Positions 33,115 to 41,783 of a DNA stretch of 64,000 nucleotides are shown piece by piece. The notes below the pieces were generated by a model. It made no database searches and had not been told where the DNA came from. It saw nothing but the letters and a program-made list of their open reading frames with translations. A program made the position numbers and the translations under genes. Position 1 is the stretch's first letter. Each line of letters begins with the position of its first letter. Source of the DNA: Bacteroidota bacterium (GTDB lineage: Bacteria; Bacteroidota; Bacteroidia; Chitinophagales; Chitinophagaceae); assembly GCA_018267545.1 (NCBI GenBank), contig JAFDYG010000540.1, positions 1-64,000 of the forward strand. Reading direction: 5' to 3'.

Positions 33115-34665
33115 ATGGACTTGGCGAACGATCCCACCCAACAGAAGGAACAGGCCTTTCTGCTGGAGTTCAGCAATGACATCGCAAGAGCCCGCACCAA
33201 TCCAGAATTGCAGGAGGCCATCTTCAGGGTGCTGGACAAGGTCATGCACACGCAGCTGGCCATGATCCGGGTGATCGACGACGACGGCATCCACCTGTCT
33301 ACGTTTATGTTCGACAAATCATTGTTCAAGAATGCAGAAATCGACTTCGATAAGCTGTCCGCCGTTAAGATCACTATCGAAGAGCCCTATACATCCAGGG
33401 TCCTTGCCAGCGATGAAGGGTTAGTGTTCAACGTGGAGGAGGAAATAAAAAGCGGCAATGCCTACGCCAGGCTTTGGAAGACCACCGGATTAAAGAATAT
33501 GTATGGTCTGCCGTTACGGGTGGGAAACAAAAACGTCGGAACTATCTGGATACTGGCAGAACGGCTGAGCAAGCTGATGCTGCAGGGCATCTGCTCCCAA
33601 ATTTCCATTGCTATTTCCAATATACAGGCTAACGAGAAGCTATTGACCTACAAGAAGCAGCTGGAAGTGGAAAACGCCTACCTGAAGGAACAGATGAGCA
33701 GCCTGTATAATTTTGCCGAGATCGTCGGCAGTGGAGCAGCCATGAAGGAAGTATATCGGCTGATATCCGCCGTAGCGGGCTCGAGGACTACTGCGTTGAT
33801 ACAGGGAGAAACGGGAACGGGAAAGGAGCTCATCGCCAGGGCCATTCATAACGCCTCTCCACGAAAGGACAGGCTGATGGTAAAGGTCAATTGCGCCGCG
33901 CTGCCTTCCAACCTCATCGAAAGCGAGCTATTCGGTCATGAGCGGGGCGCTTTTACGGGCGCCATCGACCGGCGCATCGGCAAGTTCGAGCTGGCCAATC
34001 ACAGCACGCTTTTCCTGGACGAGATCGGTGAAATGCCATTGGAAACCCAGGCCAAGCTGCTCCGGGTCATACAGGAAAGAGAATTAGAACGGCTCGGCGG
34101 CAAGCAAACGATCAAGGTTGACGTACGGCTGATCGCCGCGACCAATCGAAACCTGGAGGAAGAGCTCAAAACGGGAAAGTTCCGCGAGGACCTGTATTAC
34201 CGCCTGAATGTATTCCCCATCCAGCTCCCTCCTCTGCGGGAGCGGCCGGAGGACATCGAACCGCTGACGAGCTTCTTTGTCGGCAAGTACAGCCGAAATG
34301 TGGGGAAAAGGATCAAGAAAATCGCGCCAAAGGTCATACAGCAGCTACAAAGCTATACCTGGCCGGGCAATGTGCGGGAGCTGGAGCATCTTATAGAACG
34401 CAGTGTCCTGCTGACTTCAGGCGACACTTTGCAGGACGTATATATTCCAAAGACCCATGCACAGCAGGGAGCGGCTCAGCTTGCGAACCGCTCGCTGGAA
34501 GAAGTCGAGCGCAGCTATATCATCGAAGTATTGAAACGTTGCAAAGGCAAGATCTCCGGCGCCGGGGGCGCCGCCGAGATCTTGCAGCTCCCGGGCAACA
34601 CCCTTCATTCGAAGATGAAAAAGCTGGGGATCGTCAAATCGGCATATCGCACATTCACGAAATAA
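33115..34665 (+). CDS. Sigma-54-dependent activator with GAF domain (NorR/FhlA-like), 516 aa
   Basis: An N-terminal GAF-like sensory domain at about residues 15-165, a short coiled coil, an AAA+ domain with Walker A GETGTGKE and GAFTGA at FGHERGAFTGA, Walker B STLFLDEIGEMPLE, and a Fis-type HTH at the C-terminus (GGAAEILQLPGNTLHSKMKK). GAF-type activators respond to small ligands or redox signals instead of phosphorylation. A sigma-54 promoter lies 59 bases after its stop, before the SDR-like gene at 34769, which is its likely target. Confidence 0.94.
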   Translation: MDLANDPTQQKEQAFLLEFSNDIARARTNPELQEAIFRVLDKVMHTQLAMIRVIDDDGIHLSTFMFDKSLFKNAEIDFDKLSAVKITIEEPYTSRVLASDEGLVFNVEEEIKSGNAYARLWKTTGLKNMYGLPLRVGNKNVGTIWILAERLSKLMLQGICSQISIAISNIQANEKLLTYKKQLEVENAYLKEQMSSLYNFAEIVGSGAAMKEVYRLISAVAGSRTTALIQGETGTGKELIARAIHNASPRKDRLMVKVNCAALPSNLIESELFGHERGAFTGAIDRRIGKFELANHSTLFLDEIGEMPLETQAKLLRVIQERELERLGGKQTIKVDVRLIAATNRNLEEELKTGKFREDLYYRLNVFPIQLPPLRERPEDIEPLTSFFVGKYSRNVGKRIKKIAPKVIQQLQSYTWPGNVRELEHLIERSVLLTSGDTLQDVYIPKTHAQQGAAQLANRSLEEVERSYIIEVLKRCKGKISGAGGAAEILQLPGNTLHSKMKKLGIVKSAYRTFTK

Positions 34666-34723
34666 AGTGAAAAAAATACTTCCACTCTCCTACTGACCAT
34701 TGGCTACCAATAGTTTGAGCATT

Positions 34724-34739
34724 TGGCACTTCATTGGCC
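34724..34739 (+). promoter_or_regulatory. Sigma-54 promoter upstream of the NmrA-like oxidoreductase
   Basis: TGGCACT-N4-TGGCC: GG at 34725-34726, exactly 10 bases, then GC at 34737-34738, matching the essential -24/-12 dinucleotides and most of the TGGCAC consensus. The distance to the ATG is 29 bases. It stands directly after a sigma-54 activator gene. Confidence 0.75.
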
Positions 34740-34768
34740 TACCGATGATAGACACTAAAACTTAAATT

Positions 34769-35521
34769 ATGAAAATTGTAGTCATCGGAGGCACAGGCCT
34801 CATCGGTTCCAAAGTAGTCGCCAAGCTTCGCGGACAGGGTCATGAAGTCATTGCCGCTTCTCCAGCCATGGGCATCAATACCATTACAGGAGAAGGTCTC
34901 GCGGAAGCCCTGAACAGCACGGATGTGGTTGTAGACCTCGCCAATTCTCCATCATTCGAAGACAAGGCAGTTATGGAATTCTTTCAGACGGCCGGTCACA
35001 ATTTGCTGTCGGCAGAGATCAAGGCCGGGGTAAAACATCACATCGCTCTCTCTATCGTAGGGGTAGACCTCATGCAGGACAGCGGTTATATGCGCGCCAA
35101 GCTGGTACAGGAAGACATCATCAAAAAATCCGGCGTGCCTTATACCATCATCCGGAGCACCCAGTTCTTCGAGTTCATCGCAGGAATCGCGCAGCAGGCC
35201 ACGGAAGGAAATATCGTACATATTTCCAACGTGCATTTCCAGCCCATAGCGGCTGAGGACGTAGCCACCTTTGTAGCGGAAACGGCAATGGCCGCGCCGG
35301 CCGGCGGCATCGAGATCGCCGGTCCCGGCCGTCTCCCCATGCCCGAGTTCATCACCCGTTATTTGCAAGCCACGGGAGACTCGCGCCAGGTGCTCGCCAA
35401 TGGCGATTCCGTGTACTTCGGCGCCCGAATTACCGATACTTCGCTGGTTCCCGCGGGACAGGCAAGACTGGGAGCCATCAGCTTCGAAACCTGGCTGAGC
35501 AATCAGCTTCAGCACGCTTAA
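34769..35521 (+). CDS. NmrA-like NAD(P)-binding oxidoreductase, 250 aa
   Basis: A Rossmann protein of the atypical SDR/NmrA type. The N-terminal glycine motif is VIGGTGLIGSKVVAKL, and substrate-side segments include LSIVGVD and PYTIIRSTQFFEF. There is no canonical YxxxK, as in NmrA-like and NAD(P)H-quinone-reductase-like members. It may reduce quinones or sense the NADP state. It is preceded by a sigma-54 promoter and is probably switched by the GAF-type activator upstream. Confidence 0.85.
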   Translation: MKIVVIGGTGLIGSKVVAKLRGQGHEVIAASPAMGINTITGEGLAEALNSTDVVVDLANSPSFEDKAVMEFFQTAGHNLLSAEIKAGVKHHIALSIVGVDLMQDSGYMRAKLVQEDIIKKSGVPYTIIRSTQFFEFIAGIAQQATEGNIVHISNVHFQPIAAEDVATFVAETAMAAPAGGIEIAGPGRLPMPEFITRYLQATGDSRQVLANGDSVYFGARITDTSLVPAGQARLGAISFETWLSNQLQHA

Positions 35522-35951
35522 GATTGAGTCCCGCATACCAGTGGGGCTCCGCCCAATTACGGTCTGCTGGCTGTTGAAACGAAGATGACGGGTGACAGCT
35601 TGCCGAGGCGGTTGTAACGGGAGTGCACTTTCCACCTGTTCGTGCACCCGGATATCCCTACGCCGGCGTATTATCCATACGAAAACCGGTCAACAACACG
35701 GCGAGTCGACAGACAGCAGGCTCATTTTATTCACCCTTCAATGTCGACATCATGCACCTTTCTTTTATCCATCCTTTCAAGATCAACCGGGAGGAAAGTA
35801 CGCTGGTTCCTCTTCACGAACCCGAGCGCAATACAAGCGACGGCGGTGAATTCATGGACGACGCCCTCCGTATGGAGGACATGATACCCCGGACCGAAGA
35901 ATTTATCTCATCGGGCACGCCCGGAAATTTATCATAGTAAAAACAAAAAAC
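35522..35951 (+). other. 430-bp gap with no secure gene
   Basis: Only short open frames are seen. The most plausible is 35752-35937 (61 codons, beginning MHLSFIHPFKINREE and rich in acidic residues), whose frame also extends upstream to 35623. It has no recognised domain and could be a degenerated remnant or a small protein. No terminator was found after the 35521 stop. Confidence 0.4.
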
Positions 35952-36215
35952 ATGAAAAAGTATGCATCCCCCGAGGAAGCCATGGCAGACCTCGGAAAAA
36001 AAGGCTATGAAGTGGATTTCGAATTTGAAGAGGAATCCTTCTGTCTCTACTGCGGAGACCTGGATATGCGGTTAAACCCGGAGGCTTTTCACGTCGATGA
36101 GATCGATGATGTTTCACGCCCCGGTGAAGAAGAAACCGTTTACGCCATCTCGGGCCCTTCGGGGATAAAAGGCATTATCGTAGAAGAAAAAAGCGCCGAT
36201 TCGCAGCGCGCATAA
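35952..36215 (+). CDS. Small conserved acidic protein (often labelled phosphoribosylpyrophosphate synthetase in Bacteroidota), 87 aa
   Basis: A small acidic protein. Its pattern KGYEVDFEFEEESFCLYCGDLDMRLNPEAF is that of a Bacteroidota family usually, and misleadingly, annotated as phosphoribosylpyrophosphate synthetase. The length is far too short for that enzyme and no PRPP-binding motif is present. A CxxC (LYCGD with the preceding Cys) might bind metal. It sits 11 bases before the alpha/beta hydrolase operon. Function unknown. Confidence 0.75.
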   Translation: MKKYASPEEAMADLGKKGYEVDFEFEEESFCLYCGDLDMRLNPEAFHVDEIDDVSRPGEEETVYAISGPSGIKGIIVEEKSADSQRA

Positions 36216-36226
36216 AACAATTTATC

Positions 36227-37273
36227 ATGAATGTCAAAGCACCGATCGTTTATTTATTACTACTCATAAGCATAAACAATACAATCAGTATGGCACAATC
36301 CAACAAACCGGCAAAAGCAGAAAACGATCCACGCATTTTTGTCCAGGTAAGAGAATTTCTTAAAGCGTTGAATTCCGGAACAGGGAAGCCCATCGAAGAT
36401 CTGAGCCCGGCAGAGGCCCGAAAGGTATTGGTCGACGCACAGAAATCCGTCGAAGTCGACTGTTCAGGCATCGAAGAGTCGGAGAAGGTCATCCAGCAGG
36501 ATGGCATGGAGGTCAAGGTACATATCGTCAAGCCCGTGGGTGCAAGACCCGGTGCACCGGTCTTTATCTATATCCACGGCGGCGGGTGGGTTCTTGGAGA
36601 CTACCCTACCCACCGGCGGCTGGTGAGAGACCTGGTGGTGGCGAGTGGTGCGGTTGCCGTTTTTCCCGACTACACGCCTTCTCCTGAGGCGCACTATCCC
36701 GTTGCTATCGATCAAATTTATGCCGCTACCCGATGGGTGGCCGGGCACGGCAACGAGATCGGAGTCGACGGCAAGAACCTGGCCGTGGTAGGCAACAGCG
36801 TCGGCGGGAATATGACGGCGGCCGTAGTCCTGATGGCAAAGGCCAAAGGCGGACCGGCGATCAAGCTCCAGGTAATGCTATGGCCCGTCACCGACGCCAG
36901 TTTCGAGACGGGTTCTTATCGCGAGCTGGGCGAAGGCCGGTTCCTGACCAGGAAGATGATGATCTGGTTTTGGGACCAATACCTCCCGGATTTGAAGAAG
37001 CGAAAGGAGATTTATGCGTCTCCCCTGCAGGCGACATTGGAAGAGCTGAAGGGACTGCCGCCGGCCCTGATCCAGACGGCGGAGAATGACGTGCTCCGGG
37101 ACGAAGGCGAAGCCTATGCCCGCAAGCTCGATGAGGCAGGCGTCCCCGTTACGCTCATGCGGCTGGGTGGGCTGATCCACGATTATGGTCTGTTGAATCC
37201 TATCGCAAATGTTCCAGCCGTCCAAATGGCACTGCTACAGGCAGGCGCTACCATCAAAAAAGCATTAAACTAA
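36227..37273 (+). CDS. Exported alpha/beta hydrolase, HSL/GDXG esterase type, 348 aa
   Basis: Signal peptide at residues 1-23 (VYLLLLISINNTISMAQ). The oxyanion-hole motif HGGGWVLGD and the nucleophile elbow VVGNSVGGNM (a G-x-S-x-G variant) are characteristic of the hormone-sensitive-lipase family. The catalytic Asp region is TAENDVLRDEGE and the His is in GGLIHDYGLLN. It should hydrolyse short-chain esters in the periplasm. It starts 11 bases after the preceding small gene and is followed 7 bases later by a second hydrolase. Confidence 0.9.
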   Translation: MNVKAPIVYLLLLISINNTISMAQSNKPAKAENDPRIFVQVREFLKALNSGTGKPIEDLSPAEARKVLVDAQKSVEVDCSGIEESEKVIQQDGMEVKVHIVKPVGARPGAPVFIYIHGGGWVLGDYPTHRRLVRDLVVASGAVAVFPDYTPSPEAHYPVAIDQIYAATRWVAGHGNEIGVDGKNLAVVGNSVGGNMTAAVVLMAKAKGGPAIKLQVMLWPVTDASFETGSYRELGEGRFLTRKMMIWFWDQYLPDLKKRKEIYASPLQATLEELKGLPPALIQTAENDVLRDEGEAYARKLDEAGVPVTLMRLGGLIHDYGLLNPIANVPAVQMALLQAGATIKKALN

Positions 37274-37280
37274 AAACTCT

Positions 37281-38051
37281 ATGTACAATTTTAGACAAAT
37301 GATTACCGGCGCGCTAATGGCGTCTTTCACAATGTTGACGCTGCCGGCATCGTCACAAACGGTTTCGAAAGGTGTAAAGAACATCGTGCTGGTGCATGGC
37401 GCTTTTGCCGACGGTTCCAGCTGGGAGCGGATCATTCCCATTCTCCACGCAAAGGGGTATCACGTCGTCGCCGTTCAAAATCCCCTCACCTCGCTGGAAG
37501 ACGACGTTGCGGCAACCCAGCGGGCCATTGCCCTGATGGAAGGACCTGTATTGCTGGTGGGCCACTCCTATGGCGGAATGGTCGTCACCGAGGCGGGGAA
37601 CGATCCAAAGGTAAAGGGATTGCTGTATGTATGTGCGCTGGTTCCCGACGCCGGCATGTCCGTCGGAGACGTCACAAAAGCTTTTCCGCCCGCACCGGGC
37701 AGCGGAGAATTCCAGCAGGCTTCAGGGTTTTTAAAACTTTCGTCCAAAGGGATCAACGCCTACTTCGCCCAGGACCTCCCTCCATCGGCCAGAAACACGA
37801 TCTATTCCACCCAAGTCCCCTGGGCCGTAAAAGCGGCAATGACCAAAGTGTCGGCTGCCGCCTGGAAGACCCGGCCTTCGTGGTTCATCATCGGCAAGGA
37901 CGACCAAATGGTCCCGCCGGCCCTGGCGCGTGCAGAAGCGAAGATGATCGGCGCCAGGACGCTGGAGCTGAATTCCAGTCATGTGCCGATGCTCTCCATG
38001 CCGGAGAAGGTCGCCGCATTTATCGTCAGCGCGGCGCAGGAGCTGAAATAG
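37281..38051 (+). CDS. Exported alpha/beta hydrolase, 256 aa
   Basis: Signal peptide (MITGALMASFTMLTLPASSQ), then the hydrolase start NIVLVHGAFADGSSW. The nucleophile elbow GHSYGG and the C-terminal His-containing SSHVPMLSMPEKVA complete the triad. Related Bacteroidota and proteobacterial proteins are annotated as alpha/beta hydrolases similar to pyrethroid or salicylate-ester hydrolases; the substrate is unknown. It is the last gene of the run and is followed by a strong terminator. Confidence 0.9.
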   Translation: MYNFRQMITGALMASFTMLTLPASSQTVSKGVKNIVLVHGAFADGSSWERIIPILHAKGYHVVAVQNPLTSLEDDVAATQRAIALMEGPVLLVGHSYGGMVVTEAGNDPKVKGLLYVCALVPDAGMSVGDVTKAFPPAPGSGEFQQASGFLKLSSKGINAYFAQDLPPSARNTIYSTQVPWAVKAAMTKVSAAAWKTRPSWFIIGKDDQMVPPALARAEAKMIGARTLELNSSHVPMLSMPEKVAAFIVSAAQELK

Positions 38052-38094
38052 AGGACGGTCCCCGCGGCATAGAGATTTAAGTGGTGTTAAAAGC

Positions 38095-38116
38095 AAAAGC
38101 CCCGGACGGGGCTTTT
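38095..38116 (+). terminator. Rho-independent terminator after the hydrolase pair
   Basis: AAAAGCCCC (38095-38103), 4-base loop GGAC, GGGGCTTTT (38108-38116). A 9-bp stem flanked by A and T tracts. Confidence 0.9.
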
Positions 38117-38154
38117 GTGTTATAGTAAGTTGCGCTATCTTTAAGGCTCTGCCC

Positions 38155-39012
38155 GTGACAAAAATCCCCGTTAGACATATTGCCCCATCGATCAAGGAAC
38201 CTAAGTTTTCAGGTCGCTTCAGCATACGGGATATCGAAACGCTGTTATCGGGAAAAGACATGGTGCAAGAGCTGCACCGGCATAGCTTTTTCTATATCTT
38301 GGCGCTGGAAAAAGGAAAGGGGGAGCACGTCATCGACTTCGTTTCGTATACGATTGGCGACTACTCCGTCTTTTTTATGCGGCCCGGGCAGGTTCATCAG
38401 CTGAAGTTAAAAAACGGAAGCAAGGGGTACCTGATGGAGTTTACGGACGACTTTTATACCCCGCTTGAAAAATCGGCCCTCCAGGTATTGAGAAGAGTGA
38501 GCAGCAGAAATTATTGTCCCCTGGACGCCGGAAGGTTTAAAAAATTACGCTTCACCCTTGCAGGGATTTTGGAGGAATACTCCTCAAAACAGGAAAGGTA
38601 TCGGGAAGTCATTGGCTCCAGCTTGAACATCTTCTTTATCGAGCTTTTACGCCAAAGCCAGGGCCTGCCTTCTGCGGGTGACGACGAGTATAGGCAGGAA
38701 CGCATGGACGAACTGCAGGCGCTGATAGAGCTTTACGCGGCGGAGCATAGGCAGGTTGCCTTTTATGCCGAAAAATTACGCCTGACGCCGTACCAGCTCA
38801 ATGCTGTTACCAGGGCTACGCGGGACAAAACCTGTTCGGAGCTTATCAACGAACATCTCCTCCTGGAAGCCAAACGGAACCTACTGGCCACTTCGAACCA
38901 GGTCAATCAAATCGCCTGGGAATTGGGATACGAAGACGTCTCCTACTTCATTCGCTTCTTCAAGAAGCATACCGGACAATCTCCTGAAGCATTCCGGGTA
39001 AACTTTAAATAA
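38155..39012 (+). CDS. AraC-family transcriptional regulator, 285 aa
   Basis: The start codon is GTG at 38155. The N-terminal half is a cupin-like domain (ELHRHSFFYILALEKGKGEH, VFFMRPGQVHQL) and the C-terminal half the AraC double HTH (KLRLTPYQLNAVTRATRDKTCSELI, VNQIAWELGYEDVSYFIRFFKKHTGQSPEAFR). A TATCTTTA just upstream (about 38136) may be a weak -7 element. It is followed by a flavoprotein operon with repeat motifs in its promoter, its likely target. Confidence 0.92.
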   Translation: MTKIPVRHIAPSIKEPKFSGRFSIRDIETLLSGKDMVQELHRHSFFYILALEKGKGEHVIDFVSYTIGDYSVFFMRPGQVHQLKLKNGSKGYLMEFTDDFYTPLEKSALQVLRRVSSRNYCPLDAGRFKKLRFTLAGILEEYSSKQERYREVIGSSLNIFFIELLRQSQGLPSAGDDEYRQERMDELQALIELYAAEHRQVAFYAEKLRLTPYQLNAVTRATRDKTCSELINEHLLLEAKRNLLATSNQVNQIAWELGYEDVSYFIRFFKKHTGQSPEAFRVNFK

Positions 39013-39069
39013 GTCCCATACAACTTGATTTTTGTCCTACAATCAGGTCTCCGGAGCAAGGTAGCTTTG
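39013..39069 (+). promoter_or_regulatory. Promoter with paired GTCC motifs before the flavoprotein gene
   Basis: The -7 element TAGCTTTG is exact (39062-39069), 16 bases before the ATG. Upstream, GTCC occurs at 39013 and 39034, a 21-bp period, each followed shortly by TACAA. Such direct repeats are the usual AraC operator arrangement, and an AraC gene ends at 39012. The repeat match is imperfect. Confidence 0.45.
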
Positions 39070-39085
39070 CAGAAATCTTTTTGTT

Positions 39086-39988
39086 ATGGATGGTTTTTAT
39101 GACGTAATCATAGTCGGAGGAAGCTATTCCGGGTTCGCTGCCGCAATGGCGTTGGGACGAGCCTTAAAAGACGTCCTCGTTATCGACAGCGGGCTGCCCT
39201 GTAACCGACAGACTCCCTATTCTCATAATTTTATTACGCAGGACGGCAATACACCAGCCGCAATCGCAGCCCTGGCAAGAGAGCAGGTACGTAAATATGA
39301 TACTGTCAATTTTCTTCGGGATCTGGTTCTGGAAGCGGAAAAAAGTGAAAATGGATTCGTGCTGCGGACCGCATCCGGTTCCTCTTTTTTCGGCAGCAGG
39401 CTGATCTTTGCGACGGGCATACGTGATTTGTTGCCTGCCGTCGAAGGCCTGTCCGAGTGCTGGGGCATTTCGGTCTTACATTGTCCCTATTGTCATGGAT
39501 ATGAGGTAAAAAATGAAAAGACAGGCATCATCGGCAATGGAGAACAGGGGTTCGAGCTAGCCAGACTCATTTCCAACTGGACAGCGGATTTGACCCTTTT
39601 TACCAACGGGCCGTCGACCCTGACTGCCGCGCAAGAGTCAGCACTAACGCTCAATCACATCCAAATTATAGAAAACGAAGTAGACTACCTGGAACATTCC
39701 GGCGGCATGGTTCAATACATTTCTTTTAAAGATCGTTCGCAAGAACCCGTCAAAGCGATCTATATCCGCAGCGCCTTCGAGCAGCACTGCAAAATTCCGG
39801 AAATGATGGGCTGCGAGCTGACAGAAGATGGATATCTGAAAATCGATGGTTGGCAGGAGACCTCTGTCGCAGACATTTATGCCGCGGGAGACAACGTTTC
39901 CCGGATGCGAACGGTAGCAAATGCCGTAGCAATGGGTACGGCTGCCGGAATGAATATCAGCAGGAAAATGATTATTGAAAAATTTTAA
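39086..39988 (+). CDS. Thioredoxin-reductase-like NAD(P)/FAD oxidoreductase, 300 aa
   Basis: An N-terminal FAD-binding GxGxxG-type motif (VIIVGGSYSGFAAAMALGR), the redox centre CPYCHGYEV containing the CxxC of the thioredoxin-reductase fold, a second dinucleotide-binding loop GIIGNGEQGFELARL, and the FAD-closing DIYAAGDN. It is a low-molecular-weight thioredoxin-reductase or ferredoxin-NADP-reductase-like enzyme. Since no thioredoxin gene is adjacent, it may act on another disulfide or small substrate. Confidence 0.9.
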   Translation: MDGFYDVIIVGGSYSGFAAAMALGRALKDVLVIDSGLPCNRQTPYSHNFITQDGNTPAAIAALAREQVRKYDTVNFLRDLVLEAEKSENGFVLRTASGSSFFGSRLIFATGIRDLLPAVEGLSECWGISVLHCPYCHGYEVKNEKTGIIGNGEQGFELARLISNWTADLTLFTNGPSTLTAAQESALTLNHIQIIENEVDYLEHSGGMVQYISFKDRSQEPVKAIYIRSAFEQHCKIPEMMGCELTEDGYLKIDGWQETSVADIYAAGDNVSRMRTVANAVAMGTAAGMNISRKMIIEKF

Positions 39989-39998
39989 ATCGATAAAC

Positions 39999-40592
39999 AT
40001 GAAGATTATCATCGTAGGAGCCTCGGGGACCATGGGAAAATATCTGACAGGCGCATTTGAAAAGGAACACCAGATAATAAAAGTAAGCAAGACCGGCGGC
40101 GACATCCAGGCAGACATTACCTCTGCAGCCTCTATCGAAAATATGTTCCGGCAGGTAGGATCTTTCGACGCATTGATCTGCACGGCTGGACCGACCTATG
40201 TCGGGCCCTGGGGTAAAGTGACCCCTGCTGAATTTAGCAAAGGATTGGAGGGTAAATTGATGGGACAGGTCAACCTGGTGCTGATCGGTCAGCATTATAT
40301 CAATCCCGGGGGAGTTTTTACGCTGATTACAGGCGCACTGACACATGAGCCACAGCGGAATTTCGCCAATGCTTCGGCCGCCAATGGCGCCGTGGAGAGT
40401 TTTGTCCGGGCTGCCGCCATCGAGCTGAAAAACGGCGTCCGCATCAATGCCATAAGCCCAACCGTCATAGAGGACTCGCCGCATTACTTCCCTTATTTCC
40501 CGGGAGAAATGCCGACGACGATGAAGGCTCTTGAGTTTGGATTTCGGAAAAGCTTATTTGGAGCAGGCACGGGGCAGGTGATAAAGTTGTAA
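39999..40592 (+). CDS. Short-chain dehydrogenase, 197 aa
   Basis: An SDR with N-terminal MKIIIVGASGTMGKYL, the ICTAGP active-site-side strand, and NASAANGAVESFVRAAAIELK, where the usual YxxxK helix is found in a variant form lacking Tyr. It is shorter than most SDRs. The start is the ATG at 39999, 11 bases after the preceding stop. It is co-transcribed with the flavoprotein gene. Confidence 0.82.
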   Translation: MKIIIVGASGTMGKYLTGAFEKEHQIIKVSKTGGDIQADITSAASIENMFRQVGSFDALICTAGPTYVGPWGKVTPAEFSKGLEGKLMGQVNLVLIGQHYINPGGVFTLITGALTHEPQRNFANASAANGAVESFVRAAAIELKNGVRINAISPTVIEDSPHYFPYFPGEMPTTMKALEFGFRKSLFGAGTGQVIKL

Positions 40593-40603
40593 AAGAAATA
40601 ACC

Positions 40604-41626
40604 TTAACGCCAGCCTAATCCGGGTGCGACATGCTCCAGGATAGAAGAAAGCAGGTGTATATTGTAGTCGACTCCCAGTGTATTGGGGATCGTCAAAAGG
40701 AGCGTATCCGCTTCCTGGATGGCTTCGTCCTGGGCCAGTTCCCTGATCAGCTGGTCCGGTTCCCCGGCATAGCTTCTTCCGAAAATGGCGCGTTTGTCTT
40801 TTTCAATATACCCGATCTTATCGGCCCCATTGGCATCCCTCCCAAATAAATATCTGTCCTCATCGGTCGTCAATGCAAAAATCGACCGGCTCACCGAAAC
40901 TCTGGGCTCCCGCTGATGCCCTGCTTTTTTCCACGCTTCTTTGTATAGCCTGATCTGTTCTGCTTGCTGCACATGAAAAGGCTTGCCGCTTTCGTCGAAT
41001 TTCAGGGTGGAGCTTTGCAGGTGCATTCCATTTTCGGCCGCCCAAATGGCCGTGGCGTTCGAGGCCGCGCCCCACCAGATGCGTTCGCGTAGTCCTTTAG
41101 AGTAAGGCTCTAAACGTAATAAACCGGGCGGATTAGGGAACATGGGGTACGGATTGGGCTGTGCAAATCCTTCACCTTTGAGCTTATCCAAAAATTGCAA
41201 CGCTTTATTACGGCCCATATCTGCGTCCGTTTCTCCTTTGGCCGGCTCGTATCCGAAATAGCGCCATCCGTCGATTACCTGTTCGGGTGAACCTCTGCTG
41301 ATCCCCAGCTGCAATCGTCCGCCGGAAATCAAATCGGCGGCACCGGCGTCTTCCGCCATATAGAGGGGGTTCTCGTAACGCATATCGATAACGCCTGTTC
41401 CGATTTCTATTTTTTTCGTTTTGGCGCCGATAGCCGAAAGCAGGGGAAACGGGGATGCCAGCTGGGCTGCAAAATGATGTACCCGAAAATAGGCGCCGTC
41501 TAAACCGATTTCTTCGGCAGCTACGGCCAAATCGATGGATTGGAGCAAGGTGTCGCCCGCCGTTCGGGTTTTGTAGGCCGGATGATTGGACCAATGGCCG
41601 AATGATAAAAATCCTATTTTCTTCAT
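40604..41626 (-). CDS. LLM-class (luciferase-like) flavin oxidoreductase, 340 aa
   Basis: The luciferase-like monooxygenase fold: GLDGAYFRVHHFAAQLASPFPLL, a segment of the type IEIGTGVIDMRYENPLYMAEDAG, RLQLGISRGSP, and the C-terminal RSYAGEPDQLIREL. These enzymes use FMNH2 or F420. The ATG at 41626 (MKKIGFLSF) matches the family start; the frame's extra 24 residues upstream are not used. It is convergent with the SDR gene, with no clear terminator in the 11-bp gap. Confidence 0.88.
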   Translation of the reverse strand: MKKIGFLSFGHWSNHPAYKTRTAGDTLLQSIDLAVAAEEIGLDGAYFRVHHFAAQLASPFPLLSAIGAKTKKIEIGTGVIDMRYENPLYMAEDAGAADLISGGRLQLGISRGSPEQVIDGWRYFGYEPAKGETDADMGRNKALQFLDKLKGEGFAQPNPYPMFPNPPGLLRLEPYSKGLRERIWWGAASNATAIWAAENGMHLQSSTLKFDESGKPFHVQQAEQIRLYKEAWKKAGHQREPRVSVSRSIFALTTDEDRYLFGRDANGADKIGYIEKDKRAIFGRSYAGEPDQLIRELAQDEAIQEADTLLLTIPNTLGVDYNIHLLSSILEHVAPGLGWR

Positions 41627-41657
41627 AACTCCCTTTTCAATTATAGAATAGCCGTTG

Positions 41658-41665
41658 CAAAGATA
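41658..41665 (-). promoter_or_regulatory. -7 element for the LLM-class gene
   Basis: TATCTTTG on the minus strand, an exact TAnnTTTG match, 31 bases before the ATG at 41626. Confidence 0.5.
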
Positions 41666-41783
41666 GACATTTGTTCCGAGCAGGCTCTCCCGACGCATTT
41701 TGGGTTTTTTTTATACTTTTAAAATATTTTCCGCTTTCAATCGTCCATACATAAAGAGATATGCTAACGTATCTACTATATAT

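Noticed and set aside
35952-36215. Phosphoribosylpyrophosphate synthetase
   Set aside because: An 87-residue protein without PRPP or ATP-binding motifs cannot be this enzyme; the label is a common mis-annotation.
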